Part shown: positions 27,114 to 34,711 of the stretch, piece by piece
Position numbering within the stretch: the stretch's first letter is position 1
How the letters are laid out: each line of letters starts with the position of its first letter
Source: an uncultured Paraglaciecola sp.
Lineage (GTDB): Bacteria; Pseudomonadota; Gammaproteobacteria; Enterobacterales; Alteromonadaceae
NCBI RefSeq assembly: GCF_913020055.1
Contig: NZ_CAJWCF010000050.1
Coordinates: forward strand, 1-34,920
Length of the DNA: 34,920 nucleotides
Reading direction: 5' to 3'
The notes under the pieces: generated by a model
Told to the model about the DNA's origin: nothing
Databases searched by the model: none
The model's input: the letters and a program-made list of their open reading frames with translations, nothing else
Made by a program: the position numbers and the translations under genes

Positions 27114-27617
27114 TTAGTCTCCAACTGTTTCGGTTAACAGCGTTTTTAATGCCAAACGAGCGCGATGTAGCCCAGACATCACAGTACCTTTGGGTATATC
27201 TAAAACTTCAGCGATTTCCAAATACGACATTTGGTGGTAATCCTTCAATAACACTAACTCCCTTTGTTGCTCGGGTAATACAGCCAAAGCTGCTTGTATT
27301 TTTTGATTGAGTTGTGTTGTTTGTGCGGCTTGCTCGGGATCAGTAGCCAGATTTGTTTCAAAGACATGTGGCACTTGCTCATCAAACTCTTCAGTTTGAT
27401 GGCGTTTCTTCTCGCGCAACTTATCTATCGATTTATTCCGTACAACACGGAAAAACCAAGGTTTAAAATCGGCACTGCTTGAATTAGGAGCACCGCGATG
27501 AGCAATGGCAACCGACACTGAGTCCTGCAGCGCATCTTGCGCGTCAGATGTCTGCCCTAGTATTTGCAAGGCTAATTTAAACGCCCCTTGGGTAACCTTT
27601 GCTAATGTGTCTTGCAT
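27114..27617 (-). CDS. ECF-type RNA polymerase sigma factor
   Basis: The 167-aa protein has region 2 (ALQDSVSVAIAHRGAPN, FKPWFFRVVRNKSIDKLREK) and region 4 (LAVLPEQQRELVLLKDYHQM, SYLEIAEVLDIPKGTVMSGL) of group 4 sigma factors, and lacks regions 1 and 3. It is first in a unit of sigma factor, anti-sigma, YbjQ protein and CPBP protease. An AGGGATTGAG sequence precedes the ATG. The upstream sequence has an ECF-like element that may allow autoregulation. The regulon is unknown; the neighbouring membrane proteins suggest envelope stress. Confidence 0.94.
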   Translation of the reverse strand: MQDTLAKVTQGAFKLALQILGQTSDAQDALQDSVSVAIAHRGAPNSSSADFKPWFFRVVRNKSIDKLREKKRHQTEEFDEQVPHVFETNLATDPEQAAQTTQLNQKIQAALAVLPEQQRELVLLKDYHQMSYLEIAEVLDIPKGTVMSGLHRARLALKTLLTETVGD

Positions 27618-27664
27618 CTCAATCCCTAATTAAAACTGACCAATAACCAACGTGACTATATCTA

Positions 27665-27691
27665 TAACGTCCCAGCTTTGGGGTTTATTCC
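27665..27691 (-). promoter_or_regulatory. Candidate autoregulated ECF promoter
   Basis: On the minus strand, GGAATAA and CGTTA are separated by 15 nt and end about 48 nt before the sigma factor ATG. This resembles the GGAA...CGT form of ECF promoters. It is a single motif match without comparison to relatives. Confidence 0.35.
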
Positions 27692-27745
27692 ATAGATTGC
27701 AAAATAAATTTATTACACCCATTTGTTGACAACTAAATAAACCTT

Positions 27746-27782
27746 CTCTACATTTGTAGACATAAGATCGACAAATGTAGAG
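27746..27782 (+). promoter_or_regulatory. BlaI-type operator pair
   Basis: CTCTACATTTGT (27746-27757) and ACAAATGTAGAG (27771-27782) are exact inverted copies. The left arm also sits inside a perfect palindrome TCTACATTTGTAGA (27747-27760). BlaI/MecI repressors bind TACA...TGTA dyads. The right arm ends 6 nt before the blaI-like ATG and overlaps its ribosome-binding region, fitting autorepression. Confidence 0.8.
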
Positions 27783-27788
27783 ATAGAA

Positions 27789-28187
27789 ATGACAACCGAC
27801 ATAAAACTCAGTGAATTTGAATTAGATGTAATGAACATTCTTTGGCAAGCCGGTAAAGCGTCTGCGCCCGAGGTACATGAAAAAATTAAATTGGATAAAG
27901 ACGTTAGTTACTCAACGGTCAAAACCATAATCGACCGACTCGAACAAAAAGTAGCAGTCACACGGGCCGACCAACAAGGTCGCACTATTTATTATGCTCC
28001 AGCGATTGAACGTGAAGCCCTATCCCCTCCTTTACTCAAAGGTTTTTTAAAGCGCATGTTTGCCGGAGACCCAAACAAAATGGTGGCGCAGTTACTTGCC
28101 AACGAACAACTTAATAACAGCGAAATCGAGCAACTAGAAAACATGTTAGCAGCGCATAAAGCTAAAAATAAGAATTCAACTGAATAG
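27789..28187 (+). CDS. BlaI/MecI/CopY family transcriptional repressor
   Basis: The 132-aa protein has the winged-helix domain of the family: ELDVMNILWQAGKASAPEVH, DVSYSTVKTIIDRLEQKVAV, and TIYYAPAIERE. The C-terminal part, about 80-132, is the dimerisation region where cleavage by the partner protease is expected in BlaR1-type systems. The stop lies 10 nt before the M56 peptidase gene, so the two form an operon. Its presumed operator lies directly upstream. Regulated genes beyond this operon are not evident, and no beta-lactamase gene is nearby. Confidence 0.93.
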   Translation: MTTDIKLSEFELDVMNILWQAGKASAPEVHEKIKLDKDVSYSTVKTIIDRLEQKVAVTRADQQGRTIYYAPAIEREALSPPLLKGFLKRMFAGDPNKMVAQLLANEQLNNSEIEQLENMLAAHKAKNKNSTE

Positions 28188-28197
28188 TGAGGCGATA

Positions 28198-29775
28198 ATG
28201 ACAACTTATCTAACTATCACCCTAATGATCAGCAGTCTATGTGGTTTAGCCATTCTGCTATTAGGCGCAGCGCCTGCCCGATTGCGTTTTTATATTTGCC
28301 TGATGTTATTGGTTACTTGGCTTACCCCTTGGCAATTATTGCAACTTGAGGCGGCATCTAACACTTTCACTTTACCGCTCAATATTCTAAGTGAATTCAA
28401 TTGGGTAAATTCCGCAACCGTCACCCAAGACACTCCGGTAGTTACCCCGTTAACCGAACAATCATCTCCTGCATGGCTAACATTTGACGGGTTATGGCAG
28501 GCTGCATTCATCATAGGCTTAGTATTGTTTTTCAAAGATCTGGTGAGTTATCTAAAGTTACATAAACGCTGGGTAAAACACTCAAAACTAGATAATCAAA
28601 CATGGAAAACAGCACAAATAACCCAGCCTTACTGTGATATTCGTCGCATCAAGTCAGACTCTCCAGGCATGGCTACCGGTCTGACTAAACCCATTATTTG
28701 GCTTGACAGTGAACAACATGACATCGACAAAATTCGCACTATTGTGTTGCACGAATTAACCCATATTCGCCAGCATGACCCCTATTGGTTATGGGTGATT
28801 AACCTTGTGCAGCGCTTGTTTTGGTGGAATCCATTGGTTTGGTTTACCGCACATTACGCTAGGCAACAAATAGAATTAAGCTGCGATGAGCAGTGTAAAA
28901 AGCATTTACCCGAAGGCAGTTATCAACTGCAGTTGATTAAACTGACATTACAGGTGAATAAGCAGCAACAGACACTGAAAATGCCCGCAGTTTTACAAAT
29001 GAGTGGTACACCGGCATTTAATTTACAGCGAATTAATAAACTCAATAAGGAACATAAAATAAAAAAACGATATGTAGTAGTGATGGCGGCGTTATTGTCG
29101 CTAACGGGATGGATTGGCTTTTCAAATGCTACAGTCAATACAGAACAACTTGGTAATAATGGAGCTCAAACAGCGAGTCTTGTTGATGTGCTCAAGACGA
29201 TTAATAACAAAGATTTTACTGGGGCACAATCTCAGTTAAATTACTTAGCTAATAATGTGCACAACTTCGACATCTCAGAACAGGCCAAAATTTGGAAACT
29301 GAACGCTCACGTATTATATGAGCTAGATGCCAAAAACCCACAGATAATAGCCTATATGGATAAAGCGATAGCCCTTGAAGACTCGTTAGCTACAAGTGAA
29401 CTTTTAGCCATTCTTCATATGGCACAAGCTTTTGCAGCAAGCCAAGAAAGATGGGACAAACAACTTAGCTACGCAAGCAAATGGTTTGAAATAGCTGATG
29501 ATAATGTAGACAAGAAAAATCAATTATTTTTGACCGCAGTTTCACACTTTTATTTAGAACAACATGCAAGGTCGGCTACATTATTAAATCAGTTAGTTTC
29601 TATCAGCGAAACTCAAGGATTTCAGCCTCAAGAACAGTGGTTAAATCTGTTAATAGCAAACCATCTGGCGAATGAGGACTCGATTGAAGCCGTTGCGATT
29701 CAAGAAAAAATAGCCATATTGTACCCAACAGAGAAAAACCAAAAGCAACTAGAGAGTATGTCTCAAATGCTTTAA
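28198..29775 (+). CDS. M56 family membrane metallopeptidase with C-terminal TPR-like domain
   Basis: The 525-aa protein has N-terminal helices (about 6-24, 29-48 and 98-112), then a cytoplasmic zinc protease domain with HELTH at 185-189 and the third ligand Glu in IELSCDEQC (E226). A further helix follows at 291-308. The C-terminal about 215 residues, presumably periplasmic, are helical and TPR-like (LLNQLVSISETQGF, EQAKIWKLNAHVLYELDAKN, LAILHMAQAFAASQ). BlaR1/MecR1 carry a penicillin-binding sensor at this position; here it is replaced. It probably cleaves the BlaI-type repressor in response to a signal sensed by the TPR part. The GAGGCG ribosome-binding sequence is well placed before the ATG. 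Confidence 0.88.
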   Translation: MTTYLTITLMISSLCGLAILLLGAAPARLRFYICLMLLVTWLTPWQLLQLEAASNTFTLPLNILSEFNWVNSATVTQDTPVVTPLTEQSSPAWLTFDGLWQAAFIIGLVLFFKDLVSYLKLHKRWVKHSKLDNQTWKTAQITQPYCDIRRIKSDSPGMATGLTKPIIWLDSEQHDIDKIRTIVLHELTHIRQHDPYWLWVINLVQRLFWWNPLVWFTAHYARQQIELSCDEQCKKHLPEGSYQLQLIKLTLQVNKQQQTLKMPAVLQMSGTPAFNLQRINKLNKEHKIKKRYVVVMAALLSLTGWIGFSNATVNTEQLGNNGAQTASLVDVLKTINNKDFTGAQSQLNYLANNVHNFDISEQAKIWKLNAHVLYELDAKNPQIIAYMDKAIALEDSLATSELLAILHMAQAFAASQERWDKQLSYASKWFEIADDNVDKKNQLFLTAVSHFYLEQHARSATLLNQLVSISETQGFQPQEQWLNLLIANHLANEDSIEAVAIQEKIAILYPTEKNQKQLESMSQML

Positions 29776-29792
29776 CTAAAGCCAATTAAATA

Positions 29793-29831
29793 CAAAACAC
29801 ATAACGAGTTAAAAACTCCTTATGTGTTTTG
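29793..29831 (+). terminator. Terminator after the M56 peptidase gene
   Basis: A long hairpin, CAAAACACATAA pairing with TTATGTGTTTTG plus an inner GAGTT/AACTC stem with one C-C mismatch, lies 18 nt after the stop. The descending arm ends in TTTT. Confidence 0.75.
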
Positions 29832-29891
29832 CTATTTAAGAACTTTCAATCCGTAACTTAGCTTAAAAATATTTTGTAAAAGGAAACCATC

Positions 29892-30788
29892 TTGGCCAAT
29901 AAAAATGTCGTCCGAAAGTATTTGTCATGTTTATTTCTTTCTATACTTCTTTGCACTGCCACTTTGAGTTACAGCTCACAGCCCCTGCATTTAAAAGGTC
30001 TGTACGAGGACATAACAATAGGTGAGATAGATGGCGTGAAATTATCAATCAACCTAGCCTTCCCGCAAACACTCAGTGCACAACCTCGACCAGTACTGAT
30101 AATGATCCATGGTGGTGGTTTTTTAAAAGGTGATAAAAGTAATAATAATCTACGTATTCAAAAAATGACTCAATTGGGTTTTGTTGCTGCTAGTGCTATG
30201 TATCGATTTGCACCAGAACACAAGTTTCCTGCGGCACTTGATGACATAAAATTGGCGATCCGTTTTTTAAAAGCTCATGCTGCTGAATACCATATCAATC
30301 CACAACGGATTATTCTTAGCAGTGCTTCAGCCGGTAGCTACTTAGCGGTAATGGCCGGAGTGACAGGGAATTCCGATGCCTTTGATGATCATGGTTTGTA
30401 TACTCAATTTGATTCATCTGTGCACGCAATAACAGGTCAATCATCGCCTATCGCAGATTTTAGACTAGCGAAATATTTAGAGTTCTCATTACTAAAACGT
30501 TTGCTCGAACACAATTCAACTAATCATCAACAACGTCTAGCGGCCTTATCCCCCGTCACCTATTTAGATCCCCAAGATCCGCCTATGTTTTTAACACATG
30601 GTGATGCAGATCCTATTGTACCTGTTGAGATGAGTCGTGAATTTGTCCGAGAACTAGCAAAAACAGGTCACAGCTATGAGTACCACGAATTGGCAGGTGG
30701 CACTCATAGCTACAGTCAATCCGTTCCTGATAAAGCAAAAGCAGTATCCAAGCGGTATAGAAAGTTTATCGAAAAGTGGGCAGAATAG
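29892..30788 (+). CDS. Secreted alpha/beta hydrolase (esterase/lipase-like)
   Basis: The 298-aa protein has a signal-like N-terminus (VVRKYLSCLFLSILLCTATL, then SYSSQ) and the esterase fold of the hormone-sensitive lipase/BD-FAE type. The oxyanion motif is HGGG at 73-76, nucleophile S146 is in SSASAG, the acid is D240 in HGDADPIVP, and the base is H272 in GGTHSY. The first Gly of the usual GxSxG is Ser here. It probably hydrolyses short acyl or acetyl esters in the periplasm or outside; the substrate is unknown. The start is a TTG at 29892 with GGA 8 nt upstream; no suitable in-frame ATG precedes the catalytic domain. It is a monocistronic gene between two hairpins. Confidence 0.87.
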   Translation: MANKNVVRKYLSCLFLSILLCTATLSYSSQPLHLKGLYEDITIGEIDGVKLSINLAFPQTLSAQPRPVLIMIHGGGFLKGDKSNNNLRIQKMTQLGFVAASAMYRFAPEHKFPAALDDIKLAIRFLKAHAAEYHINPQRIILSSASAGSYLAVMAGVTGNSDAFDDHGLYTQFDSSVHAITGQSSPIADFRLAKYLEFSLLKRLLEHNSTNHQQRLAALSPVTYLDPQDPPMFLTHGDADPIVPVEMSREFVRELAKTGHSYEYHELAGGTHSYSQSVPDKAKAVSKRYRKFIEKWAE

Positions 30789-30816
30789 AACGAGCGAATG
30801 AAATGAATCGCTCGTT
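30789..30816. terminator. Hairpin between convergent genes
   Basis: AACGAGCGA (30789-30797) and TCGCTCGTT (30808-30816) form a perfect 9-bp stem with a 10-nt loop directly after the esterase stop. It may serve both convergent genes; the T run is weak. Confidence 0.55.
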
Positions 30817-30846
30817 AACTATTTGAGCAGGAAACCCGCATTTAAA

Positions 30847-32124
30847 TCAATTCTCGATTGATTCCAATATCTCAGTAGTTTCTTCCTGCACAACATTCAA
30901 AGGAGCCTGTTTCACACCTTCAACCGTTTCTAGTGATGGATAGCCATCAGCAATTAAACCAATGGTCACTTGAAACTCACGTACACCTTTACGCGTAGCT
31001 GGCCCCAAAATACCGTCAGCTTCACCTACATCAAAGCCTAGTTTGTTTAGCTTATCTTGGAATTGCTGCATTTCTGCAACGGTATAATTAGGTAAGTCGG
31101 GTAGAGGTTTTGATAAATTACCATGACCTGAAATTCGGTCGGCTAAGTGGCCTACTGCGATGCCGTAATATTCAGAATTGTTCCAACGTAGAATCACATC
31201 AAAATTGGGGTAGATGATAAACGCTGAGGCTTTATGCCCAGCAGGGATAAGCAATGCTGCTTTTAAATCACTGTCGCCAAGGGATTTACCACTGACTTGG
31301 GTTACTTGTTTTTCTGACCAAAAAGACAAAGGTTGAGGTTGTGATTTGCCTGCTAATTGATAATCGAAACTGTCTGGCAATAAGACTTCTCGGCCCCATC
31401 TAAAGCCAGTTTGCCAGCCTAAATTTTGTAAAAAGTGGGCTGCAGATGTCAGTGCATCTAATTCATTATTCCATAAGTCTACTTTACCATCGCCATCGCC
31501 ATCTCTGGCATATTTCATATAGGCTGTAGGCATAAATTGGGTGTGCCCCATGGCCCCAGCCCAAGAGCCAATCATGTCTTTTGGAACTAGGTTTTCACGC
31601 TCAAGCAACAACAATGCCTGCACAAGCTCGTCGGAGAAATATTCACTTCTTCTCTTATCACAGGCCAATGTGGTTAAAGCCGCAATAGTAGGAATTTTAC
31701 CTTTGATACCACCAAAATTGGTTTCAAGCCCCCAAAACGCAATCAGGTAATGGGCTGGCACACCGTATTGTTGAGTAAGTTTAGATAAAAACTCACGATG
31801 TTCAGCTAGTTTTTCACGGCCTTTATCCACTCGCCAATTGGTCACGCGTTTTGAAAAATAACCAGTAAATGTTTGCACAAATTCTGGTTGATTACGGTCG
31901 TAACCTAGAATTTTAGGCAAAGGTTTAGTTTGCCCCAGAATATCTACGGTGGTGCTTTCAGACACGCCTGCATTACGAGCCTGTTGCTGTAAGCGCTCGA
32001 TACATTGTGGAAACCCATCCGCTTCTGGCGTTTCATTTTCCTGAGCGTGAGAAACACTAGCCAATGACGTTAGCCCAGCAGCGATAATAATTGTTCTAAA
32101 TGAAGAAAAAGAAATCAAAGTCAC
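30847..32124 (-). CDS. Lytic murein transglycosylase, MltB family
   Basis: The 425-aa protein has a signal peptide (TIIIAAGLTSLASVSHAQEN). It then carries the MltB/SltB catalytic domain (about 36-330) with the catalytic Glu in FWGLETNFGG (E134) and SWAGAMGHTQFMPTAYMKYA, ending in a peptidoglycan-binding-1 domain (about 346-405: LNKLGFDVGEADGILGPATR). It cleaves the glycan strands to 1,6-anhydro products in the periplasm. The signal sequence has no lipobox Cys, so it is probably soluble rather than a lipoprotein. The start is a GTG at 32124 close to a GGA; an alternative TTG at 32118 has better spacing from that GGA. It lies just downstream of a peptide deformylase gene. Confidence 0.92.
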   Translation of the reverse strand: MTLISFSSFRTIIIAAGLTSLASVSHAQENETPEADGFPQCIERLQQQARNAGVSESTTVDILGQTKPLPKILGYDRNQPEFVQTFTGYFSKRVTNWRVDKGREKLAEHREFLSKLTQQYGVPAHYLIAFWGLETNFGGIKGKIPTIAALTTLACDKRRSEYFSDELVQALLLLERENLVPKDMIGSWAGAMGHTQFMPTAYMKYARDGDGDGKVDLWNNELDALTSAAHFLQNLGWQTGFRWGREVLLPDSFDYQLAGKSQPQPLSFWSEKQVTQVSGKSLGDSDLKAALLIPAGHKASAFIIYPNFDVILRWNNSEYYGIAVGHLADRISGHGNLSKPLPDLPNYTVAEMQQFQDKLNKLGFDVGEADGILGPATRKGVREFQVTIGLIADGYPSLETVEGVKQAPLNVVQEETTEILESIEN

Positions 32125-32185
32125 TATCCAAAAAGTTTGAGAAATTGTTGTTCGAGTCTTATGCTACCCGACTTAGTAAAAATCG

Positions 32186-32704
32186 TTAAGCAAATTTCTG
32201 CATCCATACATCATTCGCCATTATATTTTCTGTACTGCTAATATGATCAAGCCATGTTTTGCCAATTAGATGGTCAAATTCGTGTAAAAAGATACGTGCG
32301 ATAAAACCTTCAAGTTTGATATTTTGCGGCTGACCTTGTCTGTCCAAATACGCCACATCGACCGAATCTGAGCGTTCAATACGCCCGCGCAATCCCGGCA
32401 CAGACAAACACCCTTCCCACTCCCACACCGTGTTTTCACTACTTTGTTGAATCACAGGGTTAATCAATACCAAAGGTTGCATATCGGGCGCGTCGGGATA
32501 TCGAGGGTTAGGCCGAGAAGCAATAATCATAATGGCTCTAGGGTCAAATACTTGCGGCGCAGCAATACCAATGCCATCGGCCTCAAGCATTGTCGCCAAT
32601 AATTCATCAATAAAACCATTCAGTGATTCATGCTCAAACTCAGACTTTGAAATCTGTATAGCTGACGTTCTAAGTATTTCCTCACCTACATGCGCAATTC
32701 TCAT
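32186..32704 (-). CDS. def: Peptide deformylase
   Basis: The 172-aa protein has all three deformylase motifs: GIGIAAPQV (44-52), EGCLSVPG with metal ligand C99, and HEFDHLIG with H141, E142 and H145. It removes the formyl group from the N-terminal Met of new proteins. The housekeeping def gene is normally next to fmt; here the neighbours are a lytic transglycosylase and an ABC exporter, so this is probably an additional copy. That is inferred from context only. The ATG is preceded by AAAGAGATG. The residues suggest an active enzyme. Confidence 0.93.
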   Translation of the reverse strand: MRIAHVGEEILRTSAIQISKSEFEHESLNGFIDELLATMLEADGIGIAAPQVFDPRAIMIIASRPNPRYPDAPDMQPLVLINPVIQQSSENTVWEWEGCLSVPGLRGRIERSDSVDVAYLDRQGQPQNIKLEGFIARIFLHEFDHLIGKTWLDHISSTENIMANDVWMQKFA

Positions 32705-32758
32705 AATTCATCTCTTTTTTGTATCCGTTCGCTCGAAGCCCGCGACCAGCAGTTACTT

Positions 32759-34507
32759 TTAATTCACCAACTGTAATTGTGCAAATTCACGATACAGTGC
32801 ATTACTTTCTACCAACTCTTGATGCGTGCCTATTGCGACTATTTCCCCCTTGTCCATCACCACAATACGATCAGCATTTATGACAGTCGCCAGCCTATGA
32901 GCAATAATGATAGTGGTTTTGTCTTTCATTAATTCTTCTAAGGCTAACTTCACATGTTGTTCATTTGAAGCGTCCAAAGAACTAGTGGCTTCATCTAACA
33001 GCAATATTGGTCGGTTTGCCAAGATAGCCCTAGCAATGGCAATACGCTGTTTTTGCCCACCGGATAAACGCACACCACGCTCACCCAAGTTAGTTGCATA
33101 ACCTTCTGGCAACTCACAAATAAAATCATGAGCACGGGCGGCCTTGGCGGCGTTTTCAATATCCAACTGACTGGCATTGGTGCGACCGTAAGCAATATTA
33201 TCTTTTACACTGCTAGCAAAGATTACTGATTCTTGTGGCACTAAGGCATATTGATCCCGCAGCGCAGCAACATCGAGCATTTTAATGTTTTGTTTTTCCA
33301 ATTCAATCTGACCACTACTGACATCATAAAAACGCAGTAATAATTGAAACAAAGTAGACTTACCCGCGCCACTAGGCCCAACCAAAGCAATACGCTCGCC
33401 ACTTTTAACCTTCAAGTTCAGGTTTTTTATCACAGCAACGGAATCAGCTTGAGGATAATGAAAATTCACATTTTGTAATTCAATGTCACCACTGACTTTA
33501 TTTGGCAGTTGAATAGGTGACGCTGGCGATTCGATACTGGTTTGAGTGTTGAGTAATTCCATTAATCGTTCACTTGCACCGGCTGCCTTTTGAACTTCAC
33601 CAATCACTTCACTAATGGTGGCCACTGCCCCACCGGCCATCACAGCGTAAAACATAAATGCGGTGAGTTCACCCGCGCTCAACTCTCTGCTTAATACTTG
33701 CTGTGCACCTACCCATGCCACTAGTGTGATGGCGATAATGCTAATAGCCATAATACAAGCCACCAGCAAGGCACGGAATTTAATCCGTAAATGTGCGGCC
33801 CCCATTACACTCTCGATGCGAGTCTGAAACAGTGTTTTGTCTATTTCTTCATGGGAATAGGCCTGTACTGTGTGGATTTCATGTAAGGTTTCATCAACAT
33901 AGGCGCCCACATCAGCCACCTTGTCTTGGCTGTTTTTAGAGTACAATCTGACTTTAGCACCAAAAACTCTAATCGGTAGCAATACTATTGGCACTGCAAT
34001 CAGTACATACAAGGTCAACATTGGGCTTGAAAAAAGCATTAAAAATAATGCACCAATAAAAGTAATGCATGAACGCAACCCCATGGATAATCCCATGCCC
34101 ACCACAGACTGCAATAATGTGGTGTCTGCGGTAAAACGAGAAATCACTTCCCCGGTGCGCGTTTTAGCAAAAAATGCAGGTGATAAGGTCAACAAATGCC
34201 CATACACATTTTGCCTTATGTCTGCACTTACTCGCTCGCCTAACCAAATCATCCAGTAAAATCGAAAATAAGCTGCGATACTGCCAATCAGCGCAATACC
34301 CATCACCAAAAACATAGTTTGATCTAGTTTGTCGGCGTTGTTAGCAATAAAACCTTCATCCACCACCGCTTTAATACCTTGGCCTAATAACAACCACGAC
34401 GCCGCACCTACAATTAATGCTGAAATGGCAATTGCCACTTTTGATTTATAAGGACGAAGTTGACCAAATAGCCATCTCATTACGGTGCTGGTTTTAGGGG
34501 ATTGCAA
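32759..34507 (-). CDS. ABC exporter, fused membrane and ATPase domains (MsbA-like half-transporter)
   Basis: The 582-aa protein has a type I exporter membrane domain of six helices (about 22-310) and an ATPase domain (about 340-575). The ATPase carries Walker A GPSGAGKST, the Q-loop in YALVPQESVIFA, the signature LSGGQKQR, Walker B ILLLDEATSSLD and the switch His in IIIAHRLAT. Such half-transporters act as homodimers exporting lipids, peptides or drugs across the inner membrane. It resembles MsbA and LmrA-type proteins, but no MsbA partner gene (lpxK) is nearby, so the substrate is open. The start is a TTG at 34507 with GAGAG at good spacing; the ATG at 34480 lacks one. Confidence 0.91.
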   Translation of the reverse strand: MQSPKTSTVMRWLFGQLRPYKSKVAIAISALIVGAASWLLLGQGIKAVVDEGFIANNADKLDQTMFLVMGIALIGSIAAYFRFYWMIWLGERVSADIRQNVYGHLLTLSPAFFAKTRTGEVISRFTADTTLLQSVVGMGLSMGLRSCITFIGALFLMLFSSPMLTLYVLIAVPIVLLPIRVFGAKVRLYSKNSQDKVADVGAYVDETLHEIHTVQAYSHEEIDKTLFQTRIESVMGAAHLRIKFRALLVACIMAISIIAITLVAWVGAQQVLSRELSAGELTAFMFYAVMAGGAVATISEVIGEVQKAAGASERLMELLNTQTSIESPASPIQLPNKVSGDIELQNVNFHYPQADSVAVIKNLNLKVKSGERIALVGPSGAGKSTLFQLLLRFYDVSSGQIELEKQNIKMLDVAALRDQYALVPQESVIFASSVKDNIAYGRTNASQLDIENAAKAARAHDFICELPEGYATNLGERGVRLSGGQKQRIAIARAILANRPILLLDEATSSLDASNEQHVKLALEELMKDKTTIIIAHRLATVINADRIVVMDKGEIVAIGTHQELVESNALYREFAQLQLVN

Positions 34508-34612
34508 AGTATTTCTCTCGTCAATTTAGCAAGTAGATTTAGTATGGGGGCACTGGGCAGTGATTACGATACGCCAGTCAAAGTAAAAAGTATCAAACTG
34601 TTGCAGGCGGTT

Positions 34613-34656
34613 TACCCATACCCCGCTGAAATGCATATTTTGCGGTTGTATGGGTA
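34613..34656. other. Long inverted repeat in the divergent gap
   Basis: TACCCATAC (34613-34621) and GTATGGGTA (34648-34656) are perfect complements, with inner arms CCGC and GCGG. They form a nested hairpin that lies about 55 nt before the next gene on the plus strand and 106 nt from the ABC exporter start. It could be an operator or an RNA leader structure. As it lies between divergent genes, a terminator role is less likely. Confidence 0.45.
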
Positions 34657-34711
34657 TATCCTTCAACCCTATACTGGAAATTAGTTTACCGTTTCTCAAA
34701 CAAGGATATTT

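Noticed and set aside
27746-29775. Beta-lactam resistance regulator pair (BlaI/BlaR1)
   Set aside because: The M56 protein lacks the penicillin-binding sensor domain and no beta-lactamase or PBP2a gene is nearby, so only the family relationship is claimed.
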